This document shows, one piece after another, positions 55,624 to 63,358 of a stretch of 64,000 nt of DNA. Source of the DNA: Pseudophaeobacter sp965641885 (GTDB lineage: Bacteria > Pseudomonadota > Alphaproteobacteria > Rhodobacterales > Rhodobacteraceae). Location of the stretch: positions 1-64,000 of the forward strand of contig CBFFKJ010000003.1 in the NCBI GenBank assembly GCA_965641885.1, in the 5' to 3' direction. The notes below the pieces were generated by a model, which saw only the letters and a program-made list of their open reading frames with translations, was not told where the DNA came from and made no database searches. Positions within the stretch are counted from its first letter, which is position 1. The number at the start of each line of letters is the position of its first letter. A program made the position numbers and the translations under genes.

Positions 55624-56508
55624 ATGTCCGTATCTTCCGCGTCCGCATCTTCCGCGCCCTATGTTGCCCAAACCCATTTTTTTGTCGCAGGCCCCCCCAA
55701 GGGCGGCACCAGTTGGCTCATGCGGCTGTTGGATGCCCACCCAGACTCTGCCTGTTCCGGCGAGGGGCATTATTTTGACCGCTTCTACCCCCTCCTGATG
55801 AAAGTCTTTGAGGACTATCAGCGTGTGCTGCAGCTGGATGCAAAACTGGTCTTCAGCGAAAAGCCCGTGTTGCAGCCCGTGCGCAAAAGCCACGTCTATA
55901 GCCAGCTGCGCCATTTCATGCTGGAGCGGTTTGCCGAATACGACCCCGAAAGCCGCGCCAAGGCCCATGGCGACAAGACCCCCCATAACTGGAAAGACAT
56001 GACGACCCTGTTTGCCACCTTCCCAGAGGCACGCCTGGTTTTTATCAACCGCGACCCCCGGGATGCCGCCGTCAGTCTCTTTGGCCATGCCAAACGCCGC
56101 CAGCTCTACAAGATGGATCCCGAGGGGCCGATTGACCGCGACAAGCTGATCCGCGCCGCCTGCGGCAACTGGATCGGCGTCAACACCAGCCTTGCCGCGC
56201 TGCAAACAGAGCGCCCCGAGCGGCTGGTGCTGGTGCGCTATGAAGACCTTTTGGCCGATACAGTCACCGAATATGGCCGGATCTGCGCCGCGCTGGGGCT
56301 CTCCACCGATCACAACATTCTGCAGGCGGCGGTGGGTGCCTGCGATTTTCGCAAGGTGAGTGGCCGCAATCCCGGTGAGCGCGACCAGTCGTCGTTTTTC
56401 ACCTCGGGCACCAGCGGCAACTGGCAAACCCAGCTGACCCCAGCCGAGGCCGGCGTGGTCGAGGATCTCTGTGGTCATATGATGCCAGCAGCAGGATATG
56501 AAATCTGA
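55624..56508 (+). CDS. Sulfotransferase (Sulfotransfer_1-like)
   Basis: A 294-residue sulfotransferase with the PAPS 5'-phosphosulfate loop AGPPKGGTSWLMRLL, GEGHYFDRF, GDKTPHNWKDM, and the 3'-phosphate motif VFINRDPRDAAVSLFGHAK; RYEDLLADT and a C-terminal GNWQTQLTP close the fold. The ATG at 55624 is taken as the start because AAAAAGG lies upstream and the frame before it is unlike the family; the open frame extends 69 codons further. Its stop overlaps the next sulfotransferase as CTGA. It is divergent from the GDP-fucose operon, so sulfation of fucose residues is a reasonable idea but unproven. Confidence 0.88.
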   Translation: MSVSSASASSAPYVAQTHFFVAGPPKGGTSWLMRLLDAHPDSACSGEGHYFDRFYPLLMKVFEDYQRVLQLDAKLVFSEKPVLQPVRKSHVYSQLRHFMLERFAEYDPESRAKAHGDKTPHNWKDMTTLFATFPEARLVFINRDPRDAAVSLFGHAKRRQLYKMDPEGPIDRDKLIRAACGNWIGVNTSLAALQTERPERLVLVRYEDLLADTVTEYGRICAALGLSTDHNILQAAVGACDFRKVSGRNPGERDQSSFFTSGTSGNWQTQLTPAEAGVVEDLCGHMMPAAGYEI

Positions 56509-57431
56509 AACCGCCCGCCGCCTTCCCCAAACAAAACGACCCCAGACAAGACAGGCCTGAGGTTCAGGCGGATATTCTCTGGCTGGGCGCGCATAAAACC
56601 GGCACCACCGCGCTGCAGGACATGCTGGCGCGCGCCGCCCCGGATCTGGCAGGCCAGGGCATCCACTATACCGAGATGGAGCAGTTCCGCAGTCAGGTCA
56701 CCCGCCCCCTGCTCTATCATGACCATGCCGCGCGCCCGCTTGAGGCGCCGCCCAAAGTGGCGGGGCGGCATGTGTTTTTTGATGAAAACATTCTGGCGCT
56801 GGTTCAGGATGTTCTGGCACCCTCAGGGCTGTATCCCGAGGGTGCCGAACGCGCCCTAAAAATCGCAACAGCGCTGCAGCTGCAGGCGCCGGTTCTGGTG
56901 CTCGGCATCCGGAATTTTGCCGACTATCTGCCCTCGCTCTATTGTGAGGCGCTGAAATCCACCCCCTTCACACCCTTCGCGCGGTTTTGCGTCACCGCCC
57001 TTGCCACCCTGTCCTGGGCCGAGCTGGTCGAGCGCCTCGCCTGCGCCTTTCCACAGTCGCCCATATTGGTCTACCGGGCCGAGGATCTGCGCCAGCGCGA
57101 GGCCGAGCTGCTGACCTGGGTGACCGGCGGGCAGATCAGCGCCCTGCCGCAGCCCGGCAAAAGCCAGCGTCAGGGGTTTTCCGATGCCGCCGTGCGCGCG
57201 CTGCACCAGCTTGCAAAAGACCGTACTCTGGGGTCAGATGGGGATTGTGCAGCAGAGAATCCTGTGGGGTTTGATGATCTTGCCGCCTGTCTTGAGGCCC
57301 ACCCCAGAGGTGCCCACAGTCCCGCCTATGCGCCCTGGAGCGCCAGCGAACGCCAGACGCTGGATCTGATATACGAGCTGGATGTCGCGCGGCTACATTC
57401 CCTGGACCGCACCACATTGTGGAGACCCTAA
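56505..57431 (+). CDS. Sulfotransferase-like protein, apparent CTG start
   Basis: Family-conserved sequence starts well before the first ATG (56622): ILWLGAHKTGTTALQDML (56574-56630) holds the PAPS loop and is essential. Upstream of it there is no ATG, GTG or TTG before an in-frame stop at 56499-56501. CTG at 56505 overlaps the previous stop as CTGA, matching the GTGA and ATGA couplings elsewhere, with CAGGA about 10 bases upstream. This gives 308 residues. ATT at 56574 is a weaker alternative. The rest (HVFFDENILALVQDVL, LVLGIRNFADYLPSLYCEAL, VYRAEDLRQREAELL) resembles the proteins at 1-122 and 156-1370. Confidence 0.7.
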   Translation: MKPPAAFPKQNDPRQDRPEVQADILWLGAHKTGTTALQDMLARAAPDLAGQGIHYTEMEQFRSQVTRPLLYHDHAARPLEAPPKVAGRHVFFDENILALVQDVLAPSGLYPEGAERALKIATALQLQAPVLVLGIRNFADYLPSLYCEALKSTPFTPFARFCVTALATLSWAELVERLACAFPQSPILVYRAEDLRQREAELLTWVTGGQISALPQPGKSQRQGFSDAAVRALHQLAKDRTLGSDGDCAAENPVGFDDLAACLEAHPRGAHSPAYAPWSASERQTLDLIYELDVARLHSLDRTTLWRP

Positions 57432-57447
57432 AGCGCCGGTTAGAGCC

Positions 57448-58662
57448 TTATTTCCGCCGCTCGGCCTGCAGCGCGGCCAAGGCCTCAAACGCGGCGACTT
57501 CCCGCTCGGCATCCGCCCAGTGCCGCACCGCCTGCAGGGTTTCTGCGCGCTGGTGTGCTGCCTGTTCCACCTGATCCAGCCGCAGGGTCACGGCCTCAAG
57601 ACGGCGCAGGGTTTCCTGGCCACGCCAGTCCGCCACCACCGCAGCACTATCTCCCTTGGCAAGCGCCCGGGCCATCGCCCAGCTGCGCTGCGCCACCGGG
57701 CAGTCCCGCAGCTCTTGCCAGTCTGCCTGCGGGATCACAGACAGGACTTCTTCGGCGCGACAGGCATAGGACCAATAGGCCTGCGGCCGCAAACGCTCCA
57801 CGTGCCAGGCCATGTTCTCCAACAGCCAGCGCAGCGCGCCCGCCCGGTAGCTCGCATCCGGCAGGGCAGCGATGATCGCCTCATAGTGAGAGAAAAAGGC
57901 CTCAAGCTCGGCCCCCTGCGCCGCCATGGTCTGCCCCACCCGGTTCACCCGGTGAAAACACAGCCCCCGATCAACAAAGACGATAGTCTCCGCCGCCAGG
58001 CAGACACGCCAGTGAAACGGGTTGTCCTCGTAGAAAAACGGCCCCTCAGGAAAGCGAATGGCGTGGTCTTGCAAAAAGCTGGTGCGATAGATCTTGCGCC
58101 AGGGCACCCCGATCATCCGCAGCGCCAGATCGCGGCGCGCCTCAGGGGTCCGGGCGCGGGAGACCTCGTGCCACAAAGGCTGGTCCGTCGGTGCACTGAT
58201 CTGGGCACTCACCTGCGCACTGACTTGAGCGCTGGCCTGAGCACTGATCTGGGCGCTGACCTGCTCAGCGGCCTCGTCATAGAGACTGTAGTTGGCGATC
58301 AGCAGATCACAATCGCCGCGCTCAAACCGCCTGCGCGCGGCGCGAAATCCTTCGGCGTTGAGCCAGTCATCGCCATCAACAAAAAACACCGCCGCACGGC
58401 GCACCTCTTGCAGGCCGATATTGGCCGGGATGCCAACGCCGCCCTCGGTATTGGCCCCCAGAAAGACCGGGCAGACCTCGACCCCCTCCAGCGGTTCGTT
58501 CCGGGCCAGCCAGTCGGTGACCTCCTCAAGGGTGTGATCAGTGGAGCCATCATCGACCAGAATCAGCTGGTCACCGGGCTGCAGGCAGGGCCGCAGACTG
58601 TCGAGGCAGCTGCCAATGTAGTCTTCGATATTGTAGCTGGTCACGATAAAGGAAAACTGCAT
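57448..58662 (-). CDS. GT2 glycosyltransferase
   Basis: A 404-residue family 2 enzyme with FSFIVTSYNIEDYIGSCLDSL, LVDDGSTDHT, and FVDGDDWLN near residue 95 as the acidic metal motif; PWRKIYRTSFL and FFYEDNPFHWRVCL match the second half of stress-type GT2 proteins. A 12-base tandem repeat encodes a run of SAQx tetrapeptides near residues 133-155. The C terminus is a long coiled coil. ATG at 58662 overlaps the stop of the upstream glycosyltransferase (TGATG). It is the last gene of a minus-strand operon of glycosyltransferases. Confidence 0.85.
   Translation of the reverse strand: MQFSFIVTSYNIEDYIGSCLDSLRPCLQPGDQLILVDDGSTDHTLEEVTDWLARNEPLEGVEVCPVFLGANTEGGVGIPANIGLQEVRRAAVFFVDGDDWLNAEGFRAARRRFERGDCDLLIANYSLYDEAAEQVSAQISAQASAQVSAQVSAQISAPTDQPLWHEVSRARTPEARRDLALRMIGVPWRKIYRTSFLQDHAIRFPEGPFFYEDNPFHWRVCLAAETIVFVDRGLCFHRVNRVGQTMAAQGAELEAFFSHYEAIIAALPDASYRAGALRWLLENMAWHVERLRPQAYWSYACRAEEVLSVIPQADWQELRDCPVAQRSWAMARALAKGDSAAVVADWRGQETLRRLEAVTLRLDQVEQAAHQRAETLQAVRHWADAEREVAAFEALAALQAERRK
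58201..58260. repeat. 12-base tandem repeat inside a glycosyltransferase
   Basis: Five 12-base units at 58201-58260 (CTGGGCACTCAC, CTGCGCACTGAC, TTGAGCGCTGGC, CTGAGCACTGAT, CTGGGCGCTGAC), encoding SAQV/SAQI/SAQA repeats on the minus strand. Confidence 0.85.
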
Positions 58663-59699
58663 CACCACCCCCGCCGGATATGGGCATTGATCTGGCGCGC
58701 AAGATCCGGATCCTGCGCCGCGACAAAGCTGATCGTGGCCGTGCTGTGCTGCGCCAGCAGGAACTGGCTGACCTTCTGATGAAAGCTCTCGCGGTACTGC
58801 GCATCGAGACGCTGCAAGATCCAGTCGAACAAGCGGATATAAAAGCGCACCAGCGGCACCAGAAACAGCACTTCATTTCCGGTCTGGTGCAGGATCGCAT
58901 GCAGCGGCGTCAGGGCCTCAAAGACATGCAGGCGTTCGCCGCCGCGCCGATTGGTCAGCCGGGTGCCATTTTCGGCGACAAAATGCTCGCAGCCCAATTG
59001 CGTGGTGGCAAAGACGCGCTCGGCCCTGAGGAAACTGCTCCAATGCAGCTCGATATCGTTGTGCACCAGAATTTCAGTACAGCGGATGTTGTGCTCACGC
59101 AGAAACCCGGTGCGGTAGATCTTGTTCCAGGGATAGGCCGCCACCATCGCCAGCGTTGCGACCTCTGCGGGGTCCAACTGGCGGGGGCTGTCCAGATCGC
59201 CAGCCTGGCCATCAGCCTGGCCAGCAACCAGTGCGTCCCAGAGGAGCTGGTCCGACACCATTGGCCCCGGCACGCCCCCATCGGCCCGGCTGCGGCTGTC
59301 GATATGCCTGAAAATGCAGAAATCAAACGCCATGTTGTCCATGCCATGAGACAGGCTCTGGATCAGACGGGGGAAATCCGGGCTCAGCAGATCATCCGAG
59401 TCAAAGAATATCACATGGTCGCTTGTCACCTCTGCCAGCGCCTGATTACGCGCATGCCCGGCGCCGCGCTGCTCAGGGCTGAGCAGATAGGTCACGCCCA
59501 TGGCCGCCTCGTCAAAGCCAAGATCGGCAGGGCGGCAGGTAACATCACTGGCATCACGGCTGGCATCACGGCTGGCATCATCACTGGCATCATCCGAGAC
59601 AATGATCTGATCAAACACAGCCATATCCTGCAGCTGCCGCAACAGCCGGGTCAGCCCCTCAGGGTCATTGTAAACCGGAATAATGATGGAAAGGGTCAT
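58662..59699 (-). CDS. GT2 glycosyltransferase
   Basis: A 345-residue family 2 enzyme with LSIIIPVYNDPEGLTRLL, a GAGHARNQAL loop, and FFDSDDLLS as the metal motif near residue 97; YPWNKIYRTGFLREHNIRC and HNDIELHWSSFLRA are in the same arrangement as its downstream neighbour, to which it is clearly related. An insertion after IIVSDDAS reads DDASRDASRDAS and is encoded by 12-base repeats. It overlaps the upstream 177-residue gene by 4 bases (ATGA) and the next glycosyltransferase by one base. Confidence 0.85.
   Translation of the reverse strand: MTLSIIIPVYNDPEGLTRLLRQLQDMAVFDQIIVSDDASDDASRDASRDASDVTCRPADLGFDEAAMGVTYLLSPEQRGAGHARNQALAEVTSDHVIFFDSDDLLSPDFPRLIQSLSHGMDNMAFDFCIFRHIDSRSRADGGVPGPMVSDQLLWDALVAGQADGQAGDLDSPRQLDPAEVATLAMVAAYPWNKIYRTGFLREHNIRCTEILVHNDIELHWSSFLRAERVFATTQLGCEHFVAENGTRLTNRRGGERLHVFEALTPLHAILHQTGNEVLFLVPLVRFYIRLFDWILQRLDAQYRESFHQKVSQFLLAQHSTATISFVAAQDPDLARQINAHIRRGW
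59540..59599. repeat. 12-base tandem repeat inside a second glycosyltransferase
   Basis: About four units of the type CATCACGGCTGG (two identical at 59552-59575, variants CATCACTGG and CATCATCACTGG around them). They encode the DDAS/RDAS run near the nucleotide-binding loop of the GT2 at 58662-59699. Confidence 0.8.
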
Positions 59700-60229
59700 A
59701 CCCCAAAGAGACGAAGATCAATGAGCTGCAACTGGCGCAAATCCGGTGGGAAAAACAGTACCAGCTCCCGCCAGGGGGCCTGAGGCGGAATATCGTCGCG
59801 CTCTTCCAGCTTGATCAGATCCGCATGGGTGCTGGTGGCGTTATAAGACACCACCCGTTTGCCAAAGAAAGCATCGACAAAGCCACCCTCGACGCCGCTG
59901 CGCAGGCAGGCGCGCAGAGTAATGGTATCTTCGGCCCGGGTCTTGCACACCAGACCCAGAATATCGCGGTGGCTCTGGTCGAACTCCCCCAGGGTGATGT
60001 TCAGCGACAGCCATTGCCCCGGACGCGTGGTCGCAAGATCCAGCGTCATCAGCTCACCGGGGCGGCTGGTCAGCTTGATCTTGGTATCGCTGGCAGGGTC
60101 CACCGACAGGAAGATCCCCGGCGCAAAGCGGTCGTCCGGCGCCACGACGGTCTCGACCTCAAGGGCCCGCAGCACCGCCAGAGCGTGGTTCGCCTGCGCT
60201 TCTGCGCCAAAATCGACATTATGTTCCAT
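59696..60229 (-). CDS. Unknown protein of the glycosyltransferase operon
   Basis: A 177-residue protein with no signal peptide or membrane segment. It is predicted to be mostly beta-strand, with ten or so short alternating hydrophobic stretches such as IFLSVDP, KIKLTS, MTLDLATTRPGQWLSLNITLGEF and TITLRACLRSG. That suggests a beta-sandwich like a carbohydrate-binding or accessory module. The ATGA overlap with a GT2 gene implies co-translation and perhaps a physical partner of that enzyme. I do not recognise the family. Confidence 0.6.
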   Translation of the reverse strand: MEHNVDFGAEAQANHALAVLRALEVETVVAPDDRFAPGIFLSVDPASDTKIKLTSRPGELMTLDLATTRPGQWLSLNITLGEFDQSHRDILGLVCKTRAEDTITLRACLRSGVEGGFVDAFFGKRVVSYNATSTHADLIKLEERDDIPPQAPWRELVLFFPPDLRQLQLIDLRLFGV

Positions 60230-60385
60230 GGGGCCTCTGACAACTGCCGGAGATCAGGATCTCCGAGGGGTTCAATGCTAAACTATAGGGGGATGTTTAG
60301 ACGAGTTCTCTTTTGGACTTCAAGAGCTGCCTGAGGCAGGTGCAGGCAGGTGGGAGACACTTTCACGGGAGTTTTTACGGGACCG

Positions 60386-63274
60386 TCAGCGCAGCTGGCG
60401 CATCCGGTCCCGCGCCAGAGCCTGAATGGTTTGCAGCACCTGCCGGGCCCGGTGGTCCACCGTATGGTGCAGCTGCACCAGCTGCTGCAGATTGCGCGCC
60501 TTGTGCTGCCGCTCGGCGTCATGATGCAGATAATGGCGCACCGCCTCTTCTACCTCCTGCGGGCTGTCACAGGTGACGACATTGCCCATAAAGACCTCCT
60601 CGCCCGCAAAACGGTCAGAGACCACCAGCGCCCCGGCCAGGCCTGCGTCCATGATCCGGTTCGACACAAAGCCTTCGCGGGCCATATCCGCCCAATGGTC
60701 ATTCAGCACGATCTTGGAGGCGCGGTAATAGGCCGCCAGCCGGTCATTGGGCACATGGGTTCCCAGCACATAGCGTTTGGGGATCAGCCCCTCCCATTCG
60801 GCGCCATAAATGGCGACGGGAAGGTCGCGCGCGACACAGGCCGCCGGCATCCAGCGCGCGGTTTTGCGCGAATTGCCGACAAACAGCAGATCATGCCGCG
60901 GCACGCCCTGCAGGTCGACCTGATCATGAAACACATGCGGGTCAGCACATTGCAACATATTCGAGGCCTGCGGGCCAAACCGGGCAATCACCTGCTCGGC
61001 ATAGGGGTAGGACGCGGTAAAGACATGGTCAAAAGCCGCCATTTCCTCAAAACTGACCCGGCTGGGGTGACTGATGTGCCACATAAGATTGATGTGCTCA
61101 GGGCGCGGCGCATAAGGCGTGGTGCCGCGCAGGATCAGGGCCACGTCGTCTTCGGGATGGTCATGGTACCAGTCGGGCAGGATATCGACCCGGGTGCGAC
61201 AGCCCAGCCGCTCAAGCGCCCGCGCCAGGCTGTTGGCCAGATGCAGATCCCCCCAGCGGTGTTTGAATTCGGGCTTGGGCGCAGGCACCTTAAGCGCGAT
61301 CTGAAAACTGTCCTGCTGCCAGTACAGCCGCTCATTGCGGTGCTTCACCTGCAGCGCCCGCCGCTGCTGCGGCACCGCGTCGTCCGCCTGCCGGTCCTCC
61401 AGCCTCTCTGCCAGTTGCAACGCCCACTTTGAGACCCCGGTATAGTCCAGGAAAAACGGCGCCTGCCCGGCCGTGGCGCGCAGGATGAAATCCCAGCTGG
61501 CGAGATCTCCCAGCGCCGTATCAAAACGCAGACCCAGATCATCCGTCAGCTCACGGCGATGGGTGAAAACCGACAGGTCCAGAAGATCTGCCGCCACCAG
61601 CGCGGCGCGGTCATAACAGGGGCCCGTCAGCTGTGTCTCGCCCAGCCTGGCGCCAGAACGGCCAGAACGAACAGAACGGACCAGGCCACTATAGAGGCTC
61701 TCCGCCTCAGGGGCGCGATCATAGGCGGCAGCAACCTGCGCCAGATAGCCGGGCCGCCAGAACGTCGTGCAGTCGAAATAACAGATGATATCCCCGCGCG
61801 CATGGTCAAGCGCCAGATTGCGCGCCGCTGCCGCCTCGCCCGCAGCCACCGCCATCAGGCGCAAATACCCTGCCGCAATCTCATCGGCAAAGCGCTGGGT
61901 GATCTGGCGCAGCGCAAGATCAGACCGCCCCAGATCCACCAGCAGGATCTCATGCGCAGGATGGCTTTGCTGCAACAGGCACGCAAGCCGGTCCTCCAGC
62001 CCCGCCTGCCAGGTTGGCAGCGTCACCACGACAGAGATCCGGGTGCGGGATCGCTGGAGTACATCCTCCAAAACAGGCTCTATTATGGGGGATTTCTGGC
62101 AGGCCTGTTCATAGGGCAGGTCCACCGCCAGCATGTCAAACCGGGTCTGGACCAGCCCCGGCAGCAACCCCAGAACGCGTTCGATCGCATGTGCCAGGGT
62201 GCCACAGATCTGGCCTTCCTCGGTGGGGAAATCGTCAAACCGCAGGCCGAGATCAAACAGCGGCGCCAGCAGGGCGGTCCTGCAGCAAAAGAACGAGCCG
62301 GCCGGAAAATCCGGGCAGATCGGCGGCGGCGCGGTGGTGCCCATCCGCAGGCAGAGGTTCTCGACCAGATCCCTGACCTTGCCGTAGTTCGGCGCCCGGC
62401 GCAGCTGCGGCCAGTATCCCGGCGCCACCATGCCCAGCTCGGGGTCCTGCTCCAGCAGGTCCAGCATCTGAACTGCCACCGCCTCAGAGCCCAGCAGATT
62501 ATGGCCAAGGAACTGGAACCAGTCCCGGTGCTGTGAGTCATGACCCGATTTTTTGCTGTGCAGATGCAGGAACAGATCCGCCGCCTGGATCTCGGCCTGA
62601 AAATTGACCAGCCAGGAGGCCACATCCCGGCCCCGGTTGGGGCCACAGCGCACCGTCACTGCGCGCGCAAGAGGCAGTCCGGTGGCAAAGACCTTATGCA
62701 CCCAAAGCTCATCCACGCCGTCCTGCACCGAGACCAGCAGATCAAAGGCGCGGTGCAGCCGCGCCAGCAGCTGCACCATGGTGTCGATCATATCGGGGTA
62801 GAACAGATGCACATGCACAGCCAGCCCGGCGGCTGCCGGGTCTGACTGAAGTTCTGACTGGGATTCTGGCCGCGTTTGAGGCAGCAGGCTTGCAGGCACC
62901 ACAGGCGCAGCCCCAAAACCAAGGATATGTTTCACCGGGCCGTATTCCCGGCGGCCAAACCGCTGCAGATCCGGATTGCTCCAGGCCTGATCGCGAAAGA
63001 ACGGCATCGGGAGCAGCTCTGCCTCGATGCCAAACTCAAGAAAGTGCAAAAACGGGTTCAGCCCCGCCGCCTGCACCTGCGGATTGGCGGCGACATAGCC
63101 AAGCGGGTCAAACCAGCGGCAGGGAGACAGTCCCAGCCGCCAGCCCTGCGCCAGGAAATGCGCCGCGGGCGCCAGCCCCTCTACCAGGCCGTCTACCAGT
63201 GCGATATCAGCCTGGGACAGATAAAATTCGACATCAAAGTGATGGTGAAACAGCGCGTCCAGCGATTGCCGCAT
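60386..63274 (-). CDS. Multidomain RgpF-type glycosyltransferase (rhamnan synthesis)
   Basis: A 962-residue protein with three parts after an N-terminal ~110-residue segment (FDPLGYVAANPQVQAAGLNPFLHFLEFG) often seen ahead of polysaccharide glycosyltransferases. Residues ~150-400 match the RgpF rhamnan-synthesis domain (VHVHLFYPDMIDTMVQLL, NRGRDVASWLVNF, LHLHSKKSGHDSQ). Residues ~415-600 are a GT2 domain (ISVVVTLPTWQAGLEDRLACLL, with YFDCTTFW in place of the usual acidic motif, so activity is doubtful). Residues ~690-950 are a GT-B C-terminal domain (NRIMDAGLAGALVVSDRF). The rml operon would supply its rhamnose donor. First gene of the downstream operon, with a 156-base gap before the next. 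Confidence 0.82.
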   Translation of the reverse strand: MRQSLDALFHHHFDVEFYLSQADIALVDGLVEGLAPAAHFLAQGWRLGLSPCRWFDPLGYVAANPQVQAAGLNPFLHFLEFGIEAELLPMPFFRDQAWSNPDLQRFGRREYGPVKHILGFGAAPVVPASLLPQTRPESQSELQSDPAAAGLAVHVHLFYPDMIDTMVQLLARLHRAFDLLVSVQDGVDELWVHKVFATGLPLARAVTVRCGPNRGRDVASWLVNFQAEIQAADLFLHLHSKKSGHDSQHRDWFQFLGHNLLGSEAVAVQMLDLLEQDPELGMVAPGYWPQLRRAPNYGKVRDLVENLCLRMGTTAPPPICPDFPAGSFFCCRTALLAPLFDLGLRFDDFPTEEGQICGTLAHAIERVLGLLPGLVQTRFDMLAVDLPYEQACQKSPIIEPVLEDVLQRSRTRISVVVTLPTWQAGLEDRLACLLQQSHPAHEILLVDLGRSDLALRQITQRFADEIAAGYLRLMAVAAGEAAAARNLALDHARGDIICYFDCTTFWRPGYLAQVAAAYDRAPEAESLYSGLVRSVRSGRSGARLGETQLTGPCYDRAALVAADLLDLSVFTHRRELTDDLGLRFDTALGDLASWDFILRATAGQAPFFLDYTGVSKWALQLAERLEDRQADDAVPQQRRALQVKHRNERLYWQQDSFQIALKVPAPKPEFKHRWGDLHLANSLARALERLGCRTRVDILPDWYHDHPEDDVALILRGTTPYAPRPEHINLMWHISHPSRVSFEEMAAFDHVFTASYPYAEQVIARFGPQASNMLQCADPHVFHDQVDLQGVPRHDLLFVGNSRKTARWMPAACVARDLPVAIYGAEWEGLIPKRYVLGTHVPNDRLAAYYRASKIVLNDHWADMAREGFVSNRIMDAGLAGALVVSDRFAGEEVFMGNVVTCDSPQEVEEAVRHYLHHDAERQHKARNLQQLVQLHHTVDHRARQVLQTIQALARDRMRQLR

Positions 63275-63358
63275 TCTCAGGTTCCGTCTTGTTTGGGGCC
63301 TCGTTTCAGGGCCTCATTTCAGGAACGGGCAAAGCCCTGCCTCGTTCTGAGCCTGAGC

